The notes under the pieces are model-generated. The model saw nothing but the letters and a program-made list of their open reading frames with translations, was not told the origin of the DNA and made no database searches. Below are positions 16,967-24,686 of a DNA stretch of 64,000 nucleotides, piece by piece. The translations under genes were made by a program, and so were the position numbers. The stretch comes from Nocardiopsis mwathae (GTDB taxonomy: Bacteria > Actinomycetota > Actinomycetes > Streptosporangiales > Streptosporangiaceae). The stretch is from contig NZ_JACHDS010000001.1 of the NCBI RefSeq assembly GCF_014201195.1, positions 5,270,001-5,334,000 of the forward strand. The letters are read 5' to 3'. Every line of letters begins with the position of its first letter. Within the stretch, counting starts at the first letter, position 1.

Positions 16967-18103
16967 GTGCGACAATCCCCCGCGACCCTGGCTCTGGGCA
17001 GCGCCCTGCTGGCCCTCGGGCTGGTCGTCACGGCGGCGCCCGCAGCCGCCGCCGACGCACCGGCCCCGTCCATCGACCCCGGACAACTCGACGCGATGCA
17101 GCGCGACCTCGGGCTCACCCGGGTCGGCGCCGTGGAGCTGGTGGAGGCGGAGCGGCAGGCCCTGCGGACGGGAAAAGAGCTGCGCGCCGCGCTCGGCGAA
17201 GATTTCGGCGGAGCCGTGTTCGATGCCGGGGCGCGGCGGCTGGCGGTCGGTGTCACCGACGCGGCGGCCGCCGACACGGTGCGCGCCGCAGGAGCCGAGG
17301 CACGGGTGGTCACCCATGGCGAGGGCGCCCTCGACCGGGCGGTGGACCGGCTCAACGGGACCGTCGGCGACGGCTATCCCGGCGTGACCGGCTGGTACCC
17401 GGACCTCGGGCGGGACGCCCTGGTGGTCACGGTCCGCGAGGGCCGGACCGCCGACGCCGAGCAGGCCGTCGCGGCGGCCGGGATCGACCCGGGGATGGTG
17501 GTGGTCGAAGCGTCCGACGCCACGCCCCGGACGTTCGCCGACATCGTCGGCGGCGACCCCTACTTCATCAACGACGCCCGCAGGTGCTCCATCGGTTTCG
17601 GTGTCCGCGGCGGGTTCGTGACGGCCGGGCACTGCGGCAACGTGGGCGACACGGCCGCTAGCAGTGTGCCGGCCTTCCTCGCCGACAGCACCGGGACGTT
17701 CGAGGGTTCGATGTTCCCCGGCAAGGACATGGCGTTCGTTGGCGACACCGTGGACTGGCGGCCGACCTCGCGGGTGCGCTACCACGCCCAGCGCGTCGCC
17801 GGTTCGCAGGAGGCGGCCGTCAACTCCTCGGTCTGCCGGTCCGGCTCCACCACGGGATACCGGTGCGGCACGGTCCAGGCCAGGAACGTGACGGTGCGCT
17901 ACGTGGAGGGCACCGTGTACGGCCTGACGCAGACGACGGTCTGCGCGGAGCGCGGCGACTCCGGCGGCCCCTTCATCACCGGCGACCAGGCCCAGGGAGT
18001 GCTCTCGGGCGGGACGGGCAACTGCAACGTCGGAGGCATCAGCTACTTCCAGCCGGTGAACGAGATCCTGGACACCTGGAACCTGCAGCTGGTCACCGGC
18101 TGA
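16967..18103 (+). CDS. Secreted serine protease, streptogrisin/NAPase type (S1E)
   Basis: A 378-residue preproprotease. GTG 16967 is preceded by AAGGAG (16953-16958). A signal peptide (ATLALGSALLALGLVVTAAPAAAA) is followed by an alpha-lytic-protease-type prodomain of about 150 residues that acts as a folding chaperone. The mature enzyme probably starts at ADIVGG (near 17536). The catalytic triad is present: His in GFVTAGHCG, Asp in PGKDMAFVG, Ser in ERGDSGGPF. The disulphide-forming Cys pairs of the family are there (RRCSIGF/GHCG, SVCRSGSTTGYRCG, TVCAE/GNCNVGG). It closely resembles Nocardiopsis alkaline protease in motif order and wording. It has no C-terminal chitin-binding domain. Confidence 0.92.
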   Translation: MRQSPATLALGSALLALGLVVTAAPAAAADAPAPSIDPGQLDAMQRDLGLTRVGAVELVEAERQALRTGKELRAALGEDFGGAVFDAGARRLAVGVTDAAAADTVRAAGAEARVVTHGEGALDRAVDRLNGTVGDGYPGVTGWYPDLGRDALVVTVREGRTADAEQAVAAAGIDPGMVVVEASDATPRTFADIVGGDPYFINDARRCSIGFGVRGGFVTAGHCGNVGDTAASSVPAFLADSTGTFEGSMFPGKDMAFVGDTVDWRPTSRVRYHAQRVAGSQEAAVNSSVCRSGSTTGYRCGTVQARNVTVRYVEGTVYGLTQTTVCAERGDSGGPFITGDQAQGVLSGGTGNCNVGGISYFQPVNEILDTWNLQLVTG

Positions 18104-18242
18104 CCCGGCGCCGACGCGGGCGGCCCCGGGAACAGCGTGCCGAAATCCACTGCGAATCCGGTCCGCTATCTCGGGGGCCGCTGGCGTGCATTCGCCCGTA
18201 CGAGTCCCATTCGTCCTGGCTGTTCTCGTCGTCCTCGTCGTC

Positions 18243-18911
18243 CTAGGCGTCGCCACCCGAAGCACCCTTGTCGCGGGTGGTCCGCGTCGTGCGTCGCGGT
18301 CGGCGGGGCACCGAACTCTTCGGGATGTCGGCCTCGGCGGCGTCCCCGGCCCCTCCTGCGTCTCCGGCCGCTGCGGACCGCTCGGCGGCCTCCGGCTCCG
18401 CGGTCTGCCCGGCGGCGGGCGCGGTCGACACGGGCAGGTCGCCGGCGTGGATGCTCAGCGCCTCGTCCTCGACGCTGAGCATGCGCTGCACCTGTTCGGG
18501 CACCGCCGGCAGCCGCTCGCCCCGGTACAGCGCGCCCAGGACCTCCAGGGCGTGGTCGCACAGCACCCGCCGCGCGCGCTCCGGCCGTACCCCGCTGAGC
18601 TCCCGCAGCTCGGGCAGACGGAGCTCGCGCAGCAGCCGCGTCAGATCGCGGATCCGCTCCCGGCTGCGGCGGTCGGTGATGGTCATGGCCAGGAGTTCCG
18701 CCTCGGCCAGAGCGGAGGTCGGCCCGCCGGAGGCGTCCGCCCCCGGGTCGTCGCGTTCGGCGATGAACAGGGCGGTGAGACGGCGGGTGGACACGCGGGT
18801 CGACTCGCGCACCTCGCCCCTGCGGTTGTACCTGGCCTGCAGCCACGTGACGGTCACGCTGCTGGCCAGGCTGATCCCGGCGCCCGTCAGGACGAGGAGT
18901 AGGTCGGTCAT
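18243..18911 (-). CDS. Single-pass membrane protein of unknown function
   Basis: A 222-residue protein with one N-terminal hydrophobic helix (LLLVLTGAGISLASSVTVTW) followed by a charged, Arg-rich cytoplasmic helical region and a low-complexity basic tail (PRRPRRTTRTTRDKG). The layout is that of small anchor proteins, but no family was recognised. I chose ATG 18911, because the frame upstream of it lacks a credible start and overlaps the acr3 promoter. It is divergent from the arsenite transporter gene; no functional link is evident. Confidence 0.65.
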   Translation of the reverse strand: MTDLLLVLTGAGISLASSVTVTWLQARYNRRGEVRESTRVSTRRLTALFIAERDDPGADASGGPTSALAEAELLAMTITDRRSRERIRDLTRLLRELRLPELRELSGVRPERARRVLCDHALEVLGALYRGERLPAVPEQVQRMLSVEDEALSIHAGDLPVSTAPAAGQTAEPEAAERSAAAGDAGGAGDAAEADIPKSSVPRRPRRTTRTTRDKGASGGDA

Positions 18912-19052
18912 GGTCGGAATCCTCCGGGGGTGTGCCGGGCTCTTTTGCGTTGGTCTCGGCGAAGTGCACCGAATGCGCGACGCTATTGGGTGCACTGTGC
19001 CGAGATCAACGGCGGGGTGGGGGTGAAGCGTGTCACGGGGGAGTTCAGCGGC

Positions 19053-19080
19053 TTGACACATCGGCCCACATTGATATCAA
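19053..19080 (+). promoter_or_regulatory. acr3 promoter with ArsR-type operator
   Basis: TTGACA (19053-19058) and TATCAA (19075-19080) are 16 nt apart. The perfect palindrome TTGATATCAA (19071-19080) covers the -10 element and matches ArsR operators. Arsenite would release the ArsR made at 20902-21198 (inference). Confidence 0.6.
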
Positions 19081-19118
19081 CTTCCCTTGATGCTTTCGAG
19101 GCTGAGAGAGGTGTCCGG

Positions 19119-20225
19119 ATGACGGAGCAAGCGGAAGCGGGGACGGCGCCGCCCGGCGGCGCCGTCCGACTGTCGACGCTGGACCGCTACCTACCGGTGT
19201 GGATCGGGCTGGCGATGGTCGCCGGGCTGGTGGTCGGGAGCGTCGTGCCCGGCCTGCAGGGGGCGTTGGAGGCGGTGCAGATCGACGGGGTGTCCCTGCC
19301 GATCGCGCTGGGGCTGCTCCTGATGATGTACCCCGTTCTGGCCAAGGTGCGCTACGACCGGCTCGACACGGTGACCCGCGACACCCGCCTGCTCATCCCA
19401 TCGCTCCTGCTGAACTGGATCGTCGGCCCGGCTCTGATGTTCGTCCTGGCCTGGGTCTTCCTGGCCGACCTGCCGGAGTACCGCACCGGCCTGATCATCG
19501 TCGGCCTGGCGCGCTGCATCGCGATGGTCATCGTGTGGAACGACCTCGCCTGTGGCGACCGCGAGGCCGCGGCCGTCCTCGTCGCGCTCAACTCCGTCTT
19601 CCAGGTGCTGCTGTTCGGCCTGCTCGGCTGGTTCTACCTCGACCTGCTGCCCGGCCTGCTCGGCCTCCCCCAGAGCGGGATCGACGTCTCGGTGCTCGAC
19701 ATCGCCAAGAGCGTGCTGATCTTCCTCGGCATCCCGCTGGTCGCCGGATACCTGACCCGGCGCCTCGGCGAGCGCGCCCGCGGGCGCGAGTGGTACGAGG
19801 GCTCCTTCCTCCCCCGCATCGGCCCGTTCGCGCTCTACGGGCTGTTGTTCACGATCGTCCTCCTGTTCGCCCTGCAGGGCGAGGCGATCACCTCCCAGCC
19901 GCTCGACGTCGCTCGCATCGCCGTCCCGCTGCTCATCTACTTCGCCCTGATGTGGGGCCTGTCGATGCTGCTCGGCTGGTCGATCTCGCTGTCCTACGAG
20001 CGCTCCACCACGCTGGCGTTCACCGCGGCGGGCAACAACTTCGAGCTGGCGATCGCCGTGGCCATCGGCGTCTTCGGGGTGACCTCGGGGCAGGCGCTGG
20101 CCGGGGTCGTGGGGCCGCTGATCGAGGTCCCGGTGCTCGTCGGGCTCGTCTACGTCTCGCTGTGGACGCGCCGGTTCTTCCCACCTCGCACACCGGCCGA
20201 ACCCGCGGCGGCCGAGCGGAGCTGA
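19119..20225 (+). CDS. acr3: ACR3-family arsenite efflux transporter
   Basis: A 368-residue inner-membrane carrier with about ten transmembrane helices. Key family motifs: LLLMMYPVLAKVRYD, the helix with the essential Cys in GLARCIAMVIVWNDLACGD, and the second discontinuous helix FTAAGNNFELAIAVAIGVFG. It exports arsenite, and possibly antimonite, driven by the membrane potential. ATG 19119 is preceded by AGAGAGG; the longer frame would run through the promoter and operator. It heads an acr3-arsC operon, the arsC product supplying arsenite from arsenate. Confidence 0.93.
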   Translation: MTEQAEAGTAPPGGAVRLSTLDRYLPVWIGLAMVAGLVVGSVVPGLQGALEAVQIDGVSLPIALGLLLMMYPVLAKVRYDRLDTVTRDTRLLIPSLLLNWIVGPALMFVLAWVFLADLPEYRTGLIIVGLARCIAMVIVWNDLACGDREAAAVLVALNSVFQVLLFGLLGWFYLDLLPGLLGLPQSGIDVSVLDIAKSVLIFLGIPLVAGYLTRRLGERARGREWYEGSFLPRIGPFALYGLLFTIVLLFALQGEAITSQPLDVARIAVPLLIYFALMWGLSMLLGWSISLSYERSTTLAFTAAGNNFELAIAVAIGVFGVTSGQALAGVVGPLIEVPVLVGLVYVSLWTRRFFPPRTPAEPAAAERS

Positions 20226-20283
20226 CGGTCCCGCGACCGCCCGCCCCGGCCCCCCACCCCCGATCACCACGGAAAGGCCACGC

Positions 20284-20697
20284 ATGTCCGCCACACCCAG
20301 TGTCCTGTTCGTCTGCGTGCACAACGCCGGCCGCTCCCAGATGGCGGCCGGGTTCCTGGAGCACCTCTCCGGCGGCGCCGTCGAGGTGCGCTCGGCCGGG
20401 TCCGCCCCGGGCGGACTCGTCAACCCTGTCGCCGTCGAGGCGATGCGCGAGGTCGGCATCGACATCTCCGCCGCCACCCCCAAGCTGCTGACACCCGGGG
20501 CGGTGCAGGCCAGCGACGTGGTGATCACCATGGGGTGCGGCGATTCCTGCCCCGTCTTCCCGGGCAAGCGGTACCTCGACTGGGAGCTGGACGATCCGGC
20601 CGGGCAACCCCTTGATAAGGTCCGGCCGGTACGTGATGAGATCCGCTCGCGCGTGGAGCGGCTGCTGGGCGAGCTGGGGGTGCCCTCACGTGCCTGA
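20284..20697 (+). CDS. arsC: Arsenate reductase, low-molecular-weight phosphatase fold
   Basis: A 137-residue enzyme that reduces arsenate to arsenite. The P-loop CVHNAGRSQMA carries the nucleophilic Cys near residue 12. The second functional region, MGCGDSCPVFPGK, supplies two further Cys residues for the disulphide cascade, and the DWELDDPAG motif holds the general-acid Asp. Three cysteines suit thioredoxin-linked turnover; mycothiol-linked relatives usually lack the later pair. It lies 58 nt after acr3 and is co-transcribed with it. Confidence 0.92.
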   Translation: MSATPSVLFVCVHNAGRSQMAAGFLEHLSGGAVEVRSAGSAPGGLVNPVAVEAMREVGIDISAATPKLLTPGAVQASDVVITMGCGDSCPVFPGKRYLDWELDDPAGQPLDKVRPVRDEIRSRVERLLGELGVPSRA

Positions 20698-20842
20698 CGA
20701 ACGGGGGCATGATCCGGACCGGCGGCGGTCGCTGATGAGGGGAGAGCGGCCGCCGGACCGGTCCCGGGCCCCGGCCCCGGGCCGACAGACCGGGGCCGGG
20801 GCGGCCCGTCGGCCCGGCCGTCCGCGTACCGGAACCGGGAAT

Positions 20843-20871
20843 TTGACGGACGTATGAAGGCATGGTGCTAT
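20843..20871 (+). promoter_or_regulatory. arsR promoter
   Basis: TTGACG (20843-20848) and TGCTAT (20866-20871) are 17 nt apart. The expected start of transcription is near 20878, leaving a 24-nt leader that contains AGGGGG before ATG 20902. arsR therefore has its own promoter although it follows arsC. Confidence 0.55.
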
Positions 20872-20901
20872 CGGGGCATGCTGATCTCCTCAGGGGGAAC
20901 C

Positions 20902-21198
20902 ATGGACGGGGCCGCCGTCAAACTGCTCGGCGATCCGCTGCGTGCACGCATCGTCCGACTGCTCGCCGAGGAGCAGATGTGCACCTGCCACCTCATCGAG
21001 GAGACGGGAGCGCGGCAGCCCACCATCAGCCACCACCTGAAGATCCTGCGTGAGGCGGGGTTCGTCACGGCGGAGCCCGCCGGGCGCTTCACCTACTACC
21101 GGCTCAGCCCCCAGGCCGTCCGCGAACTGGCCTCCTCGCTGATGGAGCTGGCGGAACGGGCCGACCGGGCGCAGCGCCTGCGCCGCCCCTGCGACTGA
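20902..21198 (+). CDS. arsR: ArsR/SmtB-family arsenite-responsive repressor
   Basis: A 98-residue winged-helix repressor. The metalloid site in the recognition region reads QMCTCHLIEETGARQPTISHHLKIL, giving a CxC pair on the DNA-binding helix as in ArsR proteins that sense As(III); a further Cys ends the protein (RRPCD). The wing GRFTYYRLSP is standard. The start is ATG 20902 (AGGGGG, 4-nt spacing) or ATG 20878, which would be leaderless with the promoter seen. It presumably represses acr3-arsC through TTGATATCAA at 19071. Confidence 0.88.
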   Translation: MDGAAVKLLGDPLRARIVRLLAEEQMCTCHLIEETGARQPTISHHLKILREAGFVTAEPAGRFTYYRLSPQAVRELASSLMELAERADRAQRLRRPCD

Positions 21199-21244
21199 CC
21201 GCCCCAGGCCGTGCCGGGAGCGGCCCGCCGGCGTACCGGAGCCC

Positions 21245-21547
21245 TCAGGGATGCTCCACCCAGATGGTCACGTTGCGGCCGTGGCAGCGGGCCCGCACCG
21301 AGCAGGACAGGCGTTTACCGGCCACCCAGGCCGCGCTGCTGAGCAGCCGGCGGCCGCGTTCGTCGCCGCACACGACGGTCATGACGCTGTTGCGGCCCAG
21401 TAGCTCGGTCATCTCGGCGGTCAGCGTCGAATACGAGTACCCGCCGGTGTCGCCGAGGCCGAGGACGGGGCGCCGTCCGCCGGCGGGGGCCGACGGGAGG
21501 GGGGTCAGAGCACGGTTGCGCAGCAGGGGATCCACGGAAGCCATCAT
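21245..21547 (-). CDS. Small hypothetical protein
   Basis: A 100-residue protein with no recognised family. It has TLTAEMTELLGRNSVMTVVCGDE and AAWVAGKRLSCSVRARCHGRNVTIWV, alternating hydrophobic strands with three Cys residues in the C-terminal half. It has no signal peptide or membrane helix. The ribosome site is weak and the start is ATG 21547 or 21544. An opposing frame covers the same DNA, but codon bias favours the minus strand. It is convergent with arsR and is followed, on the same strand, by the two-component genes. Confidence 0.5.
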   Translation of the reverse strand: MMASVDPLLRNRALTPLPSAPAGGRRPVLGLGDTGGYSYSTLTAEMTELLGRNSVMTVVCGDERGRRLLSSAAWVAGKRLSCSVRARCHGRNVTIWVEHP

Positions 21548-21686
21548 TCATCCGAGCAGGGTGGGCGATCAAGAAGAACGGAAATATCACGGAACGTGCC
21601 GATTTCGTGGCACCCCGTGATGTAATGTGATCGTATACCCGTGGACGGGCTTCCGGCCAGCCGAAAGTCGTTGAAATCGGACCGAA

Positions 21687-23675
21687 TTATGGAAGCGGCC
21701 GGAACCGCCCACCCGAGACGGCATCCCGCCGCAGCGGCAGCCGCACCGTGAACGTGGAACCCTCGCCGACGGTGCTGGTCACCGACGCACTACCACCGTG
21801 CAGCTCGGTGAGGTTGCGGACGATGGCCAGCCCCAACCCGCTGCCGCCGGTCTGTCGGTTGCGCGACTTCTCCGCCCGCCAGAACCGGTTGAAGACGTCC
21901 GGCAGCTGGTCGGCCGGGATCCCCACGCCGGTGTCGGCGACTTCGATGACGGCGTCGCCGCCCTCGCGTGCCGCCCGCACCGTGATGCGGCCCGGCGCCG
22001 GGGTGTGCCGCAGGGCGTTGTGCAGCAGGTTTCCCAGTGCCTGCAGGAGCCGCGCCCGGTCGGCGACCACCTCGACGTCGTCACTGACCTCCGCCGCGAT
22101 GCGCAACCCGGCGGATTCGGCGTGCACCCGGTGGCTCTCCACAACCTGGTCCACCAGGTCGCGCACACGCAGCGGCTCCGGGGTGAGCCGGAGCTTCCCG
22201 GCATCCGCCAGGGCCAGGTCCCGCAGGTCGTCGATGATGCGCTGGAGCAGCAAGGTCTCCTCGACCAGCATGGCCATCCGGTCCGCGTCGAGCTCGGCCA
22301 CCCCGTCCTGGGCCGCCTCCAGCCAGCCGCGGATGTTGCTCAGCGGTGTGCGCAGCTCGTGTGAGACGTCGCTGACCATGGCCTTGCGCTGTTCTTCCAG
22401 CCGCTCCAGGTGCGCCGACATCTCGTTGAACGCCGCGGCCAGGCGTCCGATCTCGCCGTTGTCGCGGACATCGACGCGCGCCGACCCCTCGCCCTCCCGC
22501 ATGCGCTGCACCGCGGTGGTGAGCGCGTGGACCGGCCGGATCAGCCGGGTCGCGGCGACGACGCTGACGCCCACGGTCAGCACCAGGACGAGCAGCACGA
22601 CCCCGCCGATCCGCAGCAGTCCCTCCCGGGACAGGGCCGGGCCCACCGGCGACTCCTGATGGGGGTCGTCGATGAACAGCAGCGCGGCCGGGGCGACGTA
22701 CGGGGCCAGCTGCTCGCGGCGGCTGGAGTCGACGCAGGCCGCCACCCGCGCGTCGGCCTCCTCACCGCCGTCGGCCGTCCCCGCGCCGCCCGGAGCCGGA
22801 CCCCACTCCATGTCGGGAGGCCGCGGCCCGGCTTCCTCGGGGCCGGGGGCGGAGTCCGGCACAGGACCGGGGTCGGCGAACCCGGGCAGCGGGCCGTCGA
22901 TGTACCAGGTGCCGTCGAGGTAATAGGTGACCTCGCCGATACCGTAGGGGCGCAGGCAGGCGGCGATCCGCTCGTTGAGGTCGGCCAGCGCCTTCTCCTC
23001 GGTGTCGGTGGGCGCCTGGAAGTCGACCGGGCCGCATTCCGGAACGAACGTCCGCGTCGCCTCCCCGTCCACCTCCACCCGGGGGCGCCCACTCGGTGTG
23101 GTGGCGACCTCCGCGTTCTGCCCGAATTCCAGCCGCAGGCACTCGGCGTAGCGTCGCGCCGCCTCGTTCAGCCGTGCGCGCTCGACGCGCTCCAGCTCGA
23201 AGGGCCCCACGGCGCGGGGATCGATGCGGTCGGCGCCCTCGGAAGCCAGCGACACGTCCACGGCGAGCGGGTCGACGACGGAGGCGGTCCGGCCGGGCAG
23301 CGGGGTGCCATCGGCCGCCGAGTCGGCGATGACCATGCGGTTCTCGGTCGTCAGCGCGATACGCCGCCCTGTCTCCGCGGCCAGGTCGCGCACCGTGTCG
23401 TCCACGCCGTCCCATGCGGCGTTGGTCGCCGCGTAGCCGAGCAGGGTGTCGTGGATGCGGGTGTCGACGGCCAGGGTCTCGCCCTGCTCGGTGCTGATCG
23501 CCCCGGAGGTGCCCTGCACGGCCAGCCATGCGGTCGCGGTGACCGAGCAGACGGCCACCAGCACGGAGCTGGCGAGCAGCCGTACCAGCAGGCTGTGCCG
23601 CAGCGCGATGCCGCGTGCTCCGTCCGGCCCGTCCGGCCTGCCGCGGTCCGCGCCGCCGTCGCCCCTACGCCGCAC
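21687..23675 (-). CDS. Membrane sensor histidine kinase with large extracellular domain
   Basis: A 662-residue kinase. Transmembrane helix 1 spans about 28-52 and helix 2 353-377, enclosing a 300-residue extracellular domain with four Cys (179, 214, 240, 314) and a Pro/Gly-rich stretch near 265-305. HAMP follows (378-430), then HisKA with phospho-acceptor His439 (SDVSHELRTPL), and HATPase (NLLHNALRHTP, DTGVGIP, GSGLGLAI). The GTG start overlaps the stop of the response-regulator gene by 11 nt, so the pair is coupled. The extracellular domain was not recognised. The adjacent divergent PBP-like gene hints at cell-envelope sensing, which is inference. Confidence 0.9.
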   Translation of the reverse strand: MRRRGDGGADRGRPDGPDGARGIALRHSLLVRLLASSVLVAVCSVTATAWLAVQGTSGAISTEQGETLAVDTRIHDTLLGYAATNAAWDGVDDTVRDLAAETGRRIALTTENRMVIADSAADGTPLPGRTASVVDPLAVDVSLASEGADRIDPRAVGPFELERVERARLNEAARRYAECLRLEFGQNAEVATTPSGRPRVEVDGEATRTFVPECGPVDFQAPTDTEEKALADLNERIAACLRPYGIGEVTYYLDGTWYIDGPLPGFADPGPVPDSAPGPEEAGPRPPDMEWGPAPGGAGTADGGEEADARVAACVDSSRREQLAPYVAPAALLFIDDPHQESPVGPALSREGLLRIGGVVLLVLVLTVGVSVVAATRLIRPVHALTTAVQRMREGEGSARVDVRDNGEIGRLAAAFNEMSAHLERLEEQRKAMVSDVSHELRTPLSNIRGWLEAAQDGVAELDADRMAMLVEETLLLQRIIDDLRDLALADAGKLRLTPEPLRVRDLVDQVVESHRVHAESAGLRIAAEVSDDVEVVADRARLLQALGNLLHNALRHTPAPGRITVRAAREGGDAVIEVADTGVGIPADQLPDVFNRFWRAEKSRNRQTGGSGLGLAIVRNLTELHGGSASVTSTVGEGSTFTVRLPLRRDAVSGGRFRPLP

Positions 23676-24399
23676 CGCGCGCCCCCGGGACGAGTTTGTA
23701 CCCGACGCCGTAGACCGTGAGCAGCAGGTCGGGGGAGCGCGGGTCGGCCTCCAGCTTCTTGCGCAGGTTCTTGACGTGCACGTCGATCGTGCGCTCGGTG
23801 ATGTAGCGGTCGAAACCGTGGATCCGCTCCAGCAGCTGGGCGCGGGTGAACACCCGCTCCGGCTCGGCCGCGAGCGCCGCCAGCAGCTGGAACTCCGCCG
23901 GGGTGCACTCCACCTCGGCGCCGTCGAGGTGGACGAGGTGCCGCACCGTGTCCACGGTCAGCGGCCCGGCGCCCAGTACCCCGTTCCCGGCCCTGTCCCC
24001 GGCTTCGTCCCTGGTTCCGTCCCCGCCGGGCCGGCACACCCGCCGCAGCAGGGTGCGGATGCGTGCCATGAGCTCGCGCGGGCTGTAGGGCTTGGTGACG
24101 TAGTCGTCCGCGCCGAGGTCCAGGCCGAGTAGAAGGTCGTCCTCGGTGCTGCGGGCGGTCAGCATCAGGACCGCGACGTCGTCGGACTCGGCGCGCAGGA
24201 TCCGGCACACGTCGAGCCCGTCGACACCCGGCATCATCACGTCGAGCACGATCAGGTCGGGCCGCAGCCGCCGGGCCGTGTCGATCGCCGAGCGGCCGTC
24301 GTGCACGACGGCCACGGTGTGGTGCTCGTGCTCCAGGTAGCGCCGGATGAGTTCGGCCTGGTTGGGGTCGTCTTCGGCGACCAGTACGTGGGCGCTCAT
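23665..24399 (-). CDS. OmpR/PhoB-family response regulator
   Basis: A 244-residue regulator. The receiver domain has the acidic pair AEDD, phospho-acceptor Asp53 (IVLDVMMPG), Thr in LTARS, and Lys in YVTKPYSPREL. The winged helix ends in the usual ERTIDVHVKNLRKKLE and VYGVGYKL. A linker of about 25 residues rich in Gly/Asp/Arg separates the domains. ATG 24399 has AGAGAGGCGA upstream; the longer frame adds an unlikely Arg-rich tail. It is the first gene of a two-gene operon with the kinase, divergent from the PBP-like gene, which may be a target. Confidence 0.92.
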   Translation of the reverse strand: MSAHVLVAEDDPNQAELIRRYLEHEHHTVAVVHDGRSAIDTARRLRPDLIVLDVMMPGVDGLDVCRILRAESDDVAVLMLTARSTEDDLLLGLDLGADDYVTKPYSPRELMARIRTLLRRVCRPGGDGTRDEAGDRAGNGVLGAGPLTVDTVRHLVHLDGAEVECTPAEFQLLAALAAEPERVFTRAQLLERIHGFDRYITERTIDVHVKNLRKKLEADPRSPDLLLTVYGVGYKLVPGARGAA

Positions 24400-24686
24400 G
24401 CCGACTCGCCTCTCTGCGGTGTTCTCGCACGTCAACACAGGGGATGGGGTGGGGGCGGACCGATCGTATGCGCTCCCCCGACCCGAACGGCGATACCCGT
24501 TCCGTCGATCGCCCCGGGATCGACGAAACGGGGACGGGCGCCGACACGGCTCGCTCACAGCGTCCACACGGGTTCTTCACATTCGTCGGCCAGCCTTCGA
24601 ACGCCGGGCAGGGGCCGCCTGCCCGGGCGCCCCTGACGGTGGGCCGAGCCTTCGTGCGGGGCGCACCGCGACCGGGGGCGCGACCA

